Assembly (NCBI GenBank): GCA_022071955.1 | Contig: JAJVIM010000022.1 | Span: forward strand, 228,253-292,252 | Origin: Anaerolineae bacterium | Lineage (GTDB): Bacteria > Chloroflexota > Anaerolineae > 4572-78 > J111 | DNA length: 64,000 nucleotides | Reading direction: 5' to 3' | Part shown: positions 22,301 to 29,989 of the stretch, piece by piece | Position numbering within the stretch: position 1 is the first letter of the stretch | Layout of the letters: every line of letters starts with the position of its first letter | Position numbers and translations under genes: made by a program | The notes under the pieces: generated by a model | Databases searched by the model: none | Seen by the model: only the letters and a program-made list of their open reading frames with translations | What the model was told of the DNA's origin: nothing

Positions 22301-25300
22301 CGTTTCCGGGCCAACGCCATGCGCCGCCAGCCAGTGGGCCAGCTGGTTGGCCTGCCCGTTGAGCTGGGCATACGTCAGCCGCGCGCCGTCGCATGCCACG
22401 GCGATGGCGTTGGGCGTGGCCGCAACCTGCGCCTCGAACACCTGCGGAAACGGCGCGGCCAGCGCAAAGTCACGCCCGGTACGGTTGAAATCGACCAGCA
22501 ATTGCTGCCGCTCCGGCTCGGTCAGCAGCGGCAGGGTGGTAATCGGCGCGTCGGGGTTGGCAACGATGGCCGCCAGCAGCGTGCGCCAGTGGCCGGCCAG
22601 CCGCTCGATGGTGGCGGCGTCAAACAGGCGGGCGTCGGCGTCAAACCAGCCGGCCAGCCCGGACGGGGTTTCGGCCAGCTCCAGTTCCAGATCAAACTTG
22701 GCCGCGCCGGGCGACACTTCGCTGAGGGCGGCGGTCAAACCGGGCAACTCGAGGCCGGGCATGGCCGTTGTTTGCAGGGTGAACATCACCTGAAACAGCG
22801 GCGTCAGGCTCACGTCGCGCTCCGGCTGCACGGCTTCGACCAGTTTTTCAAAGGGCAATTCCTGGTGGGCAAAAGCATCGAGCGTGGTTTGCCGCACCTG
22901 TCGCAGCAACTCCCGAAAGGTGGGCCGGCCGGAGAGATCGGCGCGCAGCACCAGCGTGTTGACCAAAAACCCGAACAGCCCCTCGAGTTCCGGGCGGGTG
23001 CGGGCGGCTACCGGCGTGCCAAGGCTGAGGTCGCTCTGGCGAGTGTGGCGGAACAGCAGCACAAAAAACGCAGCCAGCAGGGTCATAAACAGGGTTGCGC
23101 CGTTCGTTTGACTCAACTCGGACAGCGCGGCGGTGAGCTGCGGCGACAGCCGCACGGCACTGCGGTGGGTGGGATGGCGGCCCGAATCAACCGGGCGGGG
23201 GTGATCGAGCGGCAGGGGCAGCACCGGCGGCGCGCCGGCCAGCCGCTCGCGCCAGTAGGCCAGGTGGCCGTTAAATTTTCCGGCGGCGCTTTCGGCGCGC
23301 TGCCAGGCGGCAAAATCGGCGGCGTCGATGGGCAGCGGCGGCAGCGGGTTGGGCCGGCCGGCGGCAAAGGCGCGGTACAGTTCGGCCAGTTCACGGTAAA
23401 ACACGCCCAGCGACCAGCCATCGGTGATGATGTGGTGCATGGCCAGCAGCAGGGCGTGGTCGTCGGCGGCAAAGCGGAGCAGCTGCGGGCGAAACAGCGG
23501 GCCACGGGCCAAGTCAAACGGGCGGCGGGCTTCGGCGGCGGCGCGACGCTCCAGCTCGGCGGCGCGGGCCGCGGGGAGCACATGAGTCAGATCGATGGCA
23601 GGCAGCTCGAAGCCGGGTGGGTTGACCTGCTGCACGGGTTGGCCGGCGGCCAACGGAAAAACGGTGCGCAGGCTGGCGTGGCGCTCGACCAGTGCAGCCA
23701 GGCTGCGTTCCAGCGCGGCGGCATCGAGCAACCCGATCAGCCGGATAACCGGCAGCGGCACGTTATAAGCAATATTGCCCGGCTCAAGCTGATCGAGAAA
23801 CCAGAGCCGCTCCTGCCCAAACGACAGCGGTGCGGGGCCGGACTCGGCGCGGGGCGGGATGGCTGCCGCCGGGGCGGGGGCGGACCCGGCGCGGCGAATT
23901 TGCCCGGCCAGCGCGGCGATAGTGGGCGACTCAAACAGCGCGGCCAGCGGCAGGTCGAGCCGGTGCTGTTGGGCCAGCCGCGAAACCACCTGCGTGGCCA
24001 GCAGCGAGTGGCCGCCCAGCGCAAAAAAGTCATCATGGATGCCGATTTGGGCCAGGCCGAGCGCCTCGCGCCAGATGGCGGCCAGCGTTTCTTCCAACTC
24101 ATCGCGCGGCGGCGAGAATTTCTCAGCCAGTTCGGGCCGGGCCGGTGCGGGCGCAGGCAGCGCGGCGCGGTCAATTTTGCCGTTGGGGGTGAGCGGCAGG
24201 CTGTCCAAAAAGACAAACGCGGCCGGCAGCATGTAGTCCGGCAGGCGGGCTTGCAGGGCGCGGCGCAGCTCCCGGCGCAAATCGGCGGGAGTCTGCCCCA
24301 GCGACAGTGGCGCGGCGGCAGCGGGCGCCACGTAGGCTACCAACTGTTTGTCGCCGGCGGCGTCGGGCAACGCCTGCACCACCGCCGCTGCGACGGCCGG
24401 CTGTTCGTTCAGCGCCGTTTCAATCTCGCCCAACTCGATGCGGTAGCCGCGAATTTTGACCTGCTGGTCGGCGCGGCCCAAAAATTCCACCGTGCCGTCC
24501 GGCCGCCAGCGGGCCAGATCGCCGGTGCGGTACAGCCGCTCGCCGCGGCCAAAGGGGCTGGGGATGAAGCTGGCGGCGGTGAGGCCGGGCTGGTTGAAAT
24601 AGCCGCGCGCCAGCCCATCGCCGGCCAGATACAGCTCGCCGGGCGCGCCAACCGGGGCGGGTTGCAGCGCCTCGTTTAAAATGTAGGCGCGCGTGTTGGA
24701 GATGGGCCGGCCAATCGGCACGGTCGCTCCCACCTGCGCCGGGTTGGTCAGCGGGTAGCAGCAGGAAAAGGTGGTGTTTTCGGTGGGGCCGTAGCCGTTG
24801 ATCAACGTGCTACCGCCGGCCATCGCGCCGAGCATTTTTTGAACATGCGCTACCGACAGCACATCGCCGCCGGCCAAAAGCTGGCGGACGCCGGTCAGGC
24901 TGTCCGCGTGGGCCTCGACCATCTGGTGAAAGAGGCCGGCGGTCAGCCACAAAATGGTAACGCGGTGCTGCCCGATGAGGCGGGCCAGCTCGGCCAGCGA
25001 CGGCGGCTGCGGCGGGGCAACCACCAGTTTGGCCCCGTTGAGCAGCGCGCCCCAAATTTCGAGCGTGGCGGCATCGAACGAAATGGGCGCAAGCTGCAAA
25101 AAAACATCGGCGGCGGTGAGGCGGGCGTAGTTGGCCCCGCGCACCAGTCGCACAATCGCGCGGTGGCTCACGGCGATGCCTTTGGGCCGGCCGGTGGAGC
25201 CGGAGGTGTACATCACGTAGGCCAGATTTTCGGCGGCGGCCAGCGGCGGCAGGTTGGCCGCGGACTCGGCGGCGATGGCCGGCCAGTCGGCATCAAGGCG

Positions 25301-26416
25301 AATGACGCGGCAATCGGAGTCCGGCAGGCGGCCGGCCAGATGGGCCAGCGTCAAAATGACCGGCGGGCGGGTATCGGCCAGCATCAGCCGCAGCCGTTCG
25401 GCGGGGTAGGCGGGGTCGAGCGGAACATACGCGCCGCCGGCTTTGAGCACCGCCAGCAAGCCAACTACCATCTCGACAGAGCGCTCGATGAAGACGCCGG
25501 CCATCGTTTCCGGGCCAACGCCGCGGGCGCGCAGGTAGCGGGCCAGTTGGTTGGCGCGGGCGTTCAACCCGGCGTAAGTGAGCGACTCGCCGCCAAATTC
25601 AACGGCGATGGCGTGGGGCGGCTGGCTTTCAAAAAGCTGCGGCACGGTCGCCGCGCGGGGGTAATCGGCGCGGGTGTCGTTCCAGTCGAGCAAAATCTGG
25701 CGGCGCTCGGCGGGGGTGAGCAGCGGCAGCGCGGCCAGCGGTGTGTCCGGCGCGGCAACCAGCCCGGCCAGCAGGTTGTGCAGATGGGCCAGCAGCCGCC
25801 GGGCGGTGTCCGGGCTGAACAACAGCGAGTCGTACCCGGCGGTCAATTGCACTGCGCCGCCGGACTCTTCGGCCAGCAGCAGCAGATCGCAGCGGGCGGT
25901 GTGGGCTTCAAATTGGGCCAGATCGGCGGCGGACAGCGAGTCATCGAGCCAGGCCGCCAGCAGTTGAAACAGCGGGGCGCGGTCAAGTTCGTCGGGGATG
26001 GCCAAACCGGCCAGCAGGTCATCGAGCGGGAGGGCGTGTTGTGCGGCGGCCTGTTCTGTGGCCGCCGCGCGGCGGAGCGCCTCGGCAGCGGGCAGGCGGG
26101 CGGGCAGATTAACGCGCAGCGGCAATAGATGCGGACCGGGCAGCAACGCACCGAGCAGCACATCCGGCTGGCCGGTGTGGCGCAGCAGCAACGCGCCGAC
26201 GGCGGTCAGCAGCGCGACGCGGGGAGCAATTTGCTGCCGGCGGCAAAAGCCGGTCAAAGCGTGGCTGAGCGCCGGGCCGAGCGAGTGGGTTTCGCTGGCG
26301 CGCAGGTAGGCCTGCACCGGCGGGCGGGCGCTGTTTAGCAGGGAATCGATATTTGGCAGCGGGCCGGCAAACTGGTCTCGCCAGTAGCCGGCCGCGCTGG
26401 CGGATGGCCACTCCAT
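19376..26416 (-). CDS. Dimodular non-ribosomal peptide synthetase with terminal reductase (partial C-A-T-C-A-T-R)
   Basis: 2346 residues. It opens with only the C-terminal half of a condensation domain (about 1-215; no HHxxxDG). A1 (about 250-745) has TSGSTGRPKG at about 402 and NGYGPTENT. T1 has GGHSLLAT at about 800. A complete C domain (about 855-1290) has HHIITDGWS at about 993. A2 (about 1315-1845) has TSGSTGAPKG at about 1477 and NAYGSTECSDD. T2 has GGHSLLAT at about 1894. The NAD(P)H reductase domain (about 1965-2340) has TGATGFLG and Y-x3-K in YGYAQSK. By-eye specificity codes are DALWLGGTFK for A1 (valine-like) and DIWQVTADDK for A2 (uncertain, acidic pocket suggests a basic residue). 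No epimerase or thioesterase is seen. The product should leave as an aldehyde or alcohol. ATG 26416 has GGGAGA upstream; a TTG lies four codons earlier. A2 carries a 27-codon repeat insertion. Confidence 0.95.
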   Translation of the reverse strand: MEWPSASAAGYWRDQFAGPLPNIDSLLNSARPPVQAYLRASETHSLGPALSHALTGFCRRQQIAPRVALLTAVGALLLRHTGQPDVLLGALLPGPHLLPLRVNLPARLPAAEALRRAAATEQAAAQHALPLDDLLAGLAIPDELDRAPLFQLLAAWLDDSLSAADLAQFEAHTARCDLLLLAEESGGAVQLTAGYDSLLFSPDTARRLLAHLHNLLAGLVAAPDTPLAALPLLTPAERRQILLDWNDTRADYPRAATVPQLFESQPPHAIAVEFGGESLTYAGLNARANQLARYLRARGVGPETMAGVFIERSVEMVVGLLAVLKAGGAYVPLDPAYPAERLRLMLADTRPPVILTLAHLAGRLPDSDCRVIRLDADWPAIAAESAANLPPLAAAENLAYVMYTSGSTGRPKGIAVSHRAIVRLVRGANYARLTAADVFLQLAPISFDAATLEIWGALLNGAKLVVAPPQPPSLAELARLIGQHRVTILWLTAGLFHQMVEAHADSLTGVRQLLAGGDVLSVAHVQKMLGAMAGGSTLINGYGPTENTTFSCCYPLTNPAQVGATVPIGRPISNTRAYILNEALQPAPVGAPGELYLAGDGLARGYFNQPGLTAASFIPSPFGRGERLYRTGDLARWRPDGTVEFLGRADQQVKIRGYRIELGEIETALNEQPAVAAAVVQALPDAAGDKQLVAYVAPAAAAPLSLGQTPADLRRELRRALQARLPDYMLPAAFVFLDSLPLTPNGKIDRAALPAPAPARPELAEKFSPPRDELEETLAAIWREALGLAQIGIHDDFFALGGHSLLATQVVSRLAQQHRLDLPLAALFESPTIAALAGQIRRAGSAPAPAAAIPPRAESGPAPLSFGQERLWFLDQLEPGNIAYNVPLPVIRLIGLLDAAALERSLAALVERHASLRTVFPLAAGQPVQQVNPPGFELPAIDLTHVLPAARAAELERRAAAEARRPFDLARGPLFRPQLLRFAADDHALLLAMHHIITDGWSLGVFYRELAELYRAFAAGRPNPLPPLPIDAADFAAWQRAESAAGKFNGHLAYWRERLAGAPPVLPLPLDHPRPVDSGRHPTHRSAVRLSPQLTAALSELSQTNGATLFMTLLAAFFVLLFRHTRQSDLSLGTPVAARTRPELEGLFGFLVNTLVLRADLSGRPTFRELLRQVRQTTLDAFAHQELPFEKLVEAVQPERDVSLTPLFQVMFTLQTTAMPGLELPGLTAALSEVSPGAAKFDLELELAETPSGLAGWFDADARLFDAATIERLAGHWRTLLAAIVANPDAPITTLPLLTEPERQQLLVDFNRTGRDFALAAPFPQVFEAQVAATPNAIAVACDGARLTYAQLNGQANQLAHWLAAHGVGPETVVALLAERGIELLTLMLAVFKAGGAYLPLDPLHPPARHARILRQSRAPLVLAAAEFEPVLAEALAAVPESVRPRVAQIEPLLARSGPETNLPPRAAPDNLAYVIFTSGSTGAPKGAMVTHRGMLNHLWSKVTDLGLTAAAVIAQNASQCFDISVWQFLAALLVGGQTHIFKNEVAHDPPRLLAEVSRQRITIFQVVPSLLRAIIQATNAAAAPDLAALRWVVPTGEALTTELARQWLALYPAIPLLNAYGSTECSDDQCHHPLAAVPDDFHLPGIPIGKAMANVQMVILDGELNPVPLGVAGELYVGGVGVGRGYLHDPRRTAEVFVPNPFVKDEEGRRKAEEKQADFTLHPSSSILYKTGDLGRYLPDGSIEFLGRVDFMVKIRGFRIELGEIEAALAKHPNIAEAVVLARAQPAAPDDQYLAAYVVAKQPPAPAAAELRAFLKERLPDYMLPAALVALDEMPLTGNGKINRRALPEPEFNGDALTGSYRPPETPLQAALARLWAEVLGRAPVGLSDDFFALGGHSLLATQLNFRIREAFQIDLPLRELFKAPTVAEQAVVVERLRRGLTGGAAIDFEAEAALPADIRPRAPVGPPAELKSILLTGATGFLGAFVLADLLRQTSARLFCLVRAGGESAARQRLVDNLRRYQLWQPEFADRLQPVPGDLTQPCFGLSQSDYASLAGSVQAVLHNGAVVNFVYPYERLRPANVAGTLAVLRLAADFGLPLHYVSTVSVFDSRPYFDRRTIFEGDTPGHAAGLMYGYAQSKWVAERLVLAARARGLAAAVYRPGTVIGDTRSGIWNSGDYLGRFITGCIQLGAAPELDQTLSLAPVNFVSRALVHLLRQPESLGQTFHLVSPHEMHLRELAALLAGHGYPLAWQPFADWRAALLEAGAANALYPLLPLFVERVSPDEPQTLIELLPQEPRYDSARLQAALAGSGIVCPPLDGELLGRYLAFFRGSGLLTPKNENSA
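21227..21307. repeat. In-frame repeat insertion inside the NRPS A2 domain
   Basis: 81 bp bounded by perfect 10-bp inverted ends GTAAAGGATG (21227-21236) and CATCCTTTAC (21298-21307), with internal GGATGAAGGATGAAGG and CTTCCGCCTTCCGCC low-complexity sequence. The same type of TCCTTCATCCTTCAT sequence is found between genes at 47767-47782. It encodes about residues 1703-1730 (KDEEGRRKAEEK...HPSSSI), between the NPF and LYKTGD motifs of A2. The same interval in A1 is only about five residues. Confidence 0.75.
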
Positions 26417-26446
26417 TTTTTCTCCCAAAATTGACTGACTGACGGT

Positions 26447-28210
26447 TTAACGCCGGGTGACGATAAAATCTTCCAGCACCAGCACATCGATTTCCGAGCC
26501 GGCGAAGGTGTCGATGGCCGTGGCCGGCGACAAAATGATCGGCTGGCCGCGCAAATTGAACGAGGTATTGAGCAGGATGGGCAGCCCGGTCAGTTCGGCG
26601 AATTTGGTGAGCAATTGCCAAAAGCGCGGGTTGCCGCTCTGCGACACGGTCTGCACGCGGGCAGAGCCATCGACGTGGGTGATGGCCGGCAGTTGGTCGC
26701 GGTAGGCCGGCCTGACCTGGGTGACGCACAGCATGTGGGCGTAGAGCGACTCGTCGCCGGGGGCGATGTCAAAATAAGCGGGGGCGGCCTCGATGGTGAC
26801 GGCGGGGGCGAAGGGGCGAAAGGCTTCGCGCTTTTTGACCAGCCGGTTGATGTGAGCGCGCATTTCGGGGTGGCGCGGGTCGGCCAGAATGCTGCGGTTG
26901 CCGAGCGCGCGCGGGCCGTATTCCATGCGGCCCTGAAACCAGGCCACCACCTGCCCGGCGACAATGCGGCCGGCAATGTCGGCGGCAAGCGCGTCAAACG
27001 ATTCGGCGCGGGTAAAGGTGACATCGCTGCGGCCGGCCAGCGCGGCCTCGATGTCGGCGGCAGAAAAGCCCGGCCCCCACAACGGCAGGGCCATTTTGCG
27101 GAACGATGGTTTTTCTTCGAGCTGATTTTGGGTAAACAACGCCGCGCCCAGCGCCGTGCCGTCATCGGCGGCGGCAGGCTGGATGAACATATCGTTAAAC
27201 AGCCGGCTGCGTTTGATGAGTCCGTTGGCGGTGCAGTTGAGAGCCACGCCGCCGGCCATGCACAGATTCGTTTGGCCGGTTTCCTTTTTAAAGAAACGCA
27301 GCATGTGCATCAGCACGGCTTGCAGCACGGCTTGCAGCGCCGCGGCGATGTCTTTGTGGCGCTGGGTGATCTCGTCTTCCGGCTGGCGCGGCGGGCCGAA
27401 GGTTTCTTCCAAAATGCGCAGCGAGCCGTGGTAGGTCTCTTTGTCGGCAAGGGTGGGGTTGCGGAAGAGCAGCGGCACCGAATAGGTGCCATCGGGCTGA
27501 AGCTGGACAAACTCCATCATCTGGTTGAAATAGCGGCGCGGGTCGCCGTAGGGCGCCAGCCCCATCACTTTGTACTCATCAAAGCTCATCCAAAAGCCCA
27601 AATAGAGGGTGACGACGCCGTACAAAATGCCCAGCGAGTGGGGAGCGGTGACGGTTTTGATAACATCGATGGTGCGGCCACGGCCCACAGCCACGGTGGT
27701 GCTGTGAACCTCGCCCATGCCGTCTACCACCAAAATAAGCGACTCGTTGAAGCCGCTGACGTAGTAGGCGCTGGCGGCGTGAGCCAGATGGTGCGGCACC
27801 TCAACGAGTTTGGCAGACAGGTCAACCTCAGGCAGAAATTCCTGCAACAGCCGCAACTGGTTGTCGCGGGCGTAAACCTGAGCGTACTGCTGGCGAGCAA
27901 AATCGGTGTGGGCAAAAGCATTTTTGACCGGCTCGTAGGCAAAGCCGTGGGCGATAACATCGATCTGGCGCGGGTTTAGCTGACCGGCTTGCAGGCAGTA
28001 ACGAATGGCGTTGGCCGGGAAGGCGTTGGTGCCTTTGTCGCCAGTAAAGCGCTCTTCGGCGGCCGCGGCGACAATTCCGCTGCCGGTTACCAGCGCCGCC
28101 GCCGAGTCAAAACCCTGAGCAATGCGATACTCGCGCGGGGACAGATTTGGGAACTGGTTTTGTTTGAAACTGACGCTGTGATGTAAACCGCTATAACCAA
28201 TGATGTTCAT
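26447..28210 (-). CDS. Carbamoyltransferase (NodU/CmcH/TobZ family), first copy
   Basis: 587 residues, the first gene of the NRPS cluster. The Kae1-like N-terminal domain starts MNIIGYSGLHHS and has EERFTGDKG. Its metal-binding motif is HHLAHAASAYYVSGF (about 117-131), followed by LVVDGMGE. GGVALNCTANG and AADDGTALGAAL complete the domain. The C-terminal YrdC-like domain has EYGPRALGNRSIL, HVDGSARVQ and LNTSFNLRGQPI. All expected residues seem present, and this copy is closer to the family consensus than the one at 17275-18948. The start ATG at 28210 has no ribosome-binding site; with the predicted promoter the transcript would begin only about 4 bases upstream, so it may be leaderless. An upstream in-frame codon at 28249 lies within the predicted -35. 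The NRPS start codon is 30 bases after the stop. Confidence 0.92.
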   Translation of the reverse strand: MNIIGYSGLHHSVSFKQNQFPNLSPREYRIAQGFDSAAALVTGSGIVAAAAEERFTGDKGTNAFPANAIRYCLQAGQLNPRQIDVIAHGFAYEPVKNAFAHTDFARQQYAQVYARDNQLRLLQEFLPEVDLSAKLVEVPHHLAHAASAYYVSGFNESLILVVDGMGEVHSTTVAVGRGRTIDVIKTVTAPHSLGILYGVVTLYLGFWMSFDEYKVMGLAPYGDPRRYFNQMMEFVQLQPDGTYSVPLLFRNPTLADKETYHGSLRILEETFGPPRQPEDEITQRHKDIAAALQAVLQAVLMHMLRFFKKETGQTNLCMAGGVALNCTANGLIKRSRLFNDMFIQPAAADDGTALGAALFTQNQLEEKPSFRKMALPLWGPGFSAADIEAALAGRSDVTFTRAESFDALAADIAGRIVAGQVVAWFQGRMEYGPRALGNRSILADPRHPEMRAHINRLVKKREAFRPFAPAVTIEAAPAYFDIAPGDESLYAHMLCVTQVRPAYRDQLPAITHVDGSARVQTVSQSGNPRFWQLLTKFAELTGLPILLNTSFNLRGQPIILSPATAIDTFAGSEIDVLVLEDFIVTRR

Positions 28211-28220
28211 AATAACCAAA

Positions 28221-28249
28221 ATTGTGACCGACAAGCGGAGACTTGTCAA
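28221..28249 (-). promoter_or_regulatory. Predicted promoter of the NRPS gene cluster
   Basis: On the minus strand a perfect TTGACA (28249-28244), a 17-base spacer and CACAAT (28226-28221). The start point would be near 28214, about 4 bases before the carbamoyltransferase start codon. The -10 is a 4/6 match only. It sits directly beside the MITE-like repeat at 28258-28387. Confidence 0.5.
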
Positions 28250-28257
28250 ATATAAGA

Positions 28258-28387
28258 GTTACGCAGTTGAGGTCATTCTGAGCGAGGAACGAGCGAAGAA
28301 TCTGTGATTTGGATCGAATTGGAGACTCTTCCCCTAAAGGGCACAGGTCGCCTGCGGCTCAGAGTGACATGCAACGAACTGCGTAAC
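28258..28387. repeat. MITE-like element with nested terminal inverted repeats
   Basis: Outer ends GTTACGCAGTT (28258-28268) and AACTGCGTAAC (28377-28387) are perfect inverted repeats. Inner ends GTCATTCTGAGC (28272-28283) and GCTCAGAGTGAC (28357-28368) match at 11 of 12 positions. The interior includes GAACGAGCGAAGAATC and no coding capacity. It resembles the small non-autonomous palindromic elements dispersed in many bacterial genomes. It lies between the NRPS-cluster promoter and the terminator of the MinD operon. Confidence 0.65.
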
Positions 28388-28398
28388 CCTAAAATAAA

Positions 28399-28442
28399 AC
28401 GATCCATCTGCCTGCTTGCGTTGGGTCAGGCAGATGGATCGT
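28399..28442 (-). terminator. Terminator of the zinc finger-winged helix-MinD operon
   Basis: A perfect 16-bp stem (28399-28414 with 28427-28442) with a 12-base loop, 42 bases after the MinD-like gene stop on the minus strand. It is followed on that strand by TTTATTTTA. It separates this operon from the NRPS cluster. Confidence 0.85.
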
Positions 28443-28483
28443 ATTTATTCAATAGCGCTGAAAGTTTTTATTCCAGACGCAGA

Positions 28484-29239
28484 TCAGGCCATTAATTTGG
28501 CGGCAACTTGTTTGTAAAGCGCGGTAACCGCGTGATCGGGGAAGCGGGTGGCAAAGATGCCGGCGCTGGCCAGAGCCATCATTTCATCGGAATGGGGCAT
28601 CACGGCCGCAACTTCCGCGCTGTAGAGTTTTTCTACCTGGCTCTGAACCTGGTTAAAATCATACACCTGCGGCGTTTTGTTGACCACAATTACCAGCTTG
28701 GGCACATTGAGTTTGCGGGCCACCTCAACAGTAACGCCGGTGCCCTGATAGTCCTGCTGATCCGGGCGCATAATAATGGCCAGCGCATCAGAAATGGCAA
28801 TCGAGAGCAGAGTTTCTTCGTTGAGGCCGGGGTGCGTGTCAATCATCAGCACATCCAGATCAAGCGCGTCAACCAGCTCGTGGAAGCCGTCGTTCAGCAG
28901 GCCCACATCGTAACCTTCGCGCAGCACACGGGCAATTTCGCCGGCTTTGATGCTGGAGGGGATAAGAAAAACCCGGCCCGAAACATTTGCCCCAAGATGA
29001 GAGGTCACATCGTGCGCCGCCTCGTCGACATTGCACTTGCCCCACAAATAATCGTTGAGCGAGTGCTTCATCTCATCTTCTTCCAGCCCAAACAATACGT
29101 GAATGCCGGGTGATTGGATGTCGGTGTCAACCACACCAACTCGCAACCCCTGGCTGGCCAAAATGGCGGTGACATTTGCGGTTGTATTTGATTTACCAGT
29201 ACCGCCTCTAAACGAGTGGATCGAGATGATTTTTGACAT
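28484..29239 (-). CDS. MinD/ParA-like ATPase
   Basis: 251 residues. P-loop SFRGGTGKSN (residues 9-18) retains the catalytic GKS, although the first Lys of the classical KGG is Arg. VDTDIQSPG (about 37-45) and IDTHPGL (about 132-138) are the switch motifs. DYQGTGVTVEVARKL and MPHSDEMM are shared with the paralogue at 11255-11995, so the two form one subfamily. I see no C-terminal amphipathic membrane-targeting helix. I chose ATG 29239, which has GGAGAAG upstream; the ORF extends five codons further to 29254. It follows the winged-helix gene by 26 bases in a three-gene operon that ends at a strong terminator. A role in localisation or signalling is plausible but not shown. Confidence 0.85.
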   Translation of the reverse strand: MSKIISIHSFRGGTGKSNTTANVTAILASQGLRVGVVDTDIQSPGIHVLFGLEEDEMKHSLNDYLWGKCNVDEAAHDVTSHLGANVSGRVFLIPSSIKAGEIARVLREGYDVGLLNDGFHELVDALDLDVLMIDTHPGLNEETLLSIAISDALAIIMRPDQQDYQGTGVTVEVARKLNVPKLVIVVNKTPQVYDFNQVQSQVEKLYSAEVAAVMPHSDEMMALASAGIFATRFPDHAVTALYKQVAAKLMA

Positions 29240-29265
29240 GCTGTTCTTCTCCAATACCGTTCAAT

Positions 29266-29604
29266 TTATGATATTTCATTCAGCACCTCGCCCAACAGCG
29301 ACCAGATGCCCGCATTTTTGTCTGCTTTTCGGCTAAAATAGGCTTTGTACCAAACCTGATGGTTAACCTCAACCCGCCGCACGTAGCCTTTGGCAACCAG
29401 ATTATCCATTGTGAGCTGCGCATCTGCCACAGACTGCCCCAATTGCCGGGCAACTTCATCGATATGCATGCCGTTGCGGCGAACCATTTGGCTGATGATG
29501 TTGGCCAGAATCTCCGGCATATCCAGCAGGTCGATGGGTGACAGGCCGCCTACCCGTTCCCGAACGCTTATTTCTTCCTGAAGCCGATCGGATAACGTAC
29601 TCAT
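29266..29604 (-). CDS. Small winged-helix DNA-binding protein
   Basis: 112 residues. After a charged N-terminus (MSTLSDRLQEEISVRER) comes a predicted winged helix-turn-helix at about residues 27-95: MPEILANIISQMVRRNGMHIDEVARQLG, then VADAQLTMDNLVAKGYVRRVEVN. The pattern is MarR/ArsR-like, without an obvious ligand or metal site. The ATG at 29604 overlaps the stop of the zinc-finger gene as TGATG, indicating translational coupling. A longer ORF to 29661 would run into the zinc-finger gene and is unlikely. Its target genes are unknown; autoregulation of this operon is one option. Confidence 0.75.
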   Translation of the reverse strand: MSTLSDRLQEEISVRERVGGLSPIDLLDMPEILANIISQMVRRNGMHIDEVARQLGQSVADAQLTMDNLVAKGYVRRVEVNHQVWYKAYFSRKADKNAGIWSLLGEVLNEIS

Positions 29605-29822
29605 CAAAAAATTTCCGGCATTGGGATCGGCTCTGGCTGCGGCTTGCACACGCCGCACCACAAGGCATCAGCCACAACAATTGTTTTTGGCGTTTGATTG
29701 GCTCCGACATAAACTGACAGGATAACCGGCATATTGGTGTAGCAATTTTTGCAGACGGCCCGCCCGCAGAATTTGCACACACCGATAGCAGGCTCGCTAC
29801 ATTTATGACAAACCATCGACAC
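29604..29822 (-). CDS. Small B-box-like zinc-finger protein
   Basis: 72 residues with four CxxC-type pairs: CHKC (5-8), CKFC (16-19), CKNC (24-27) and CGVC (56-59). The first three resemble a B-box/zinc-ribbon module, CxxC-x7-CxxC-x4-CxxC. The C-terminus is Pro-rich (PQPEPIPMPEIF). There is no membrane span. It is the first gene of a coupled trio with a winged-helix protein and a MinD-like ATPase. Zinc-finger proteins this small usually mediate protein or nucleic-acid contacts; no specific role can be assigned. Start could be either of two nearby Met codons (residues 1 or 3). Confidence 0.75.
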   Translation of the reverse strand: MSMVCHKCSEPAIGVCKFCGRAVCKNCYTNMPVILSVYVGANQTPKTIVVADALWCGVCKPQPEPIPMPEIF

Positions 29823-29989
29823 TCCAACACCGGCTATCGGGGATCTTAATCAGCAGTGACAGGTTTGATTTTACGGTGGCGGGAAAAGATTAAGACTCGC
29901 AAATTAACCAGAAACGCTCCAAAAAAGGATACCCCAACACGACCATTTATGCAAATAATTCGATGAATGGGTCAGGAGGAATACCCAAT

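Noticed and set aside
21773..24679. 968-codon open frame antisense to the NRPS gene
   Set aside because: Its product is Gln/Arg/Gly-rich low-complexity sequence of the type produced opposite GC-rich coding DNA; the NRPS domains on the minus strand are unambiguous.
24839..26128. 429-codon open frame antisense to the NRPS A1 region
   Set aside because: Same composition artefact; no recognisable motif.
26615..27979. 454-codon open frame antisense to the first carbamoyltransferase
   Set aside because: Shadow of a strongly conserved gene on the minus strand.
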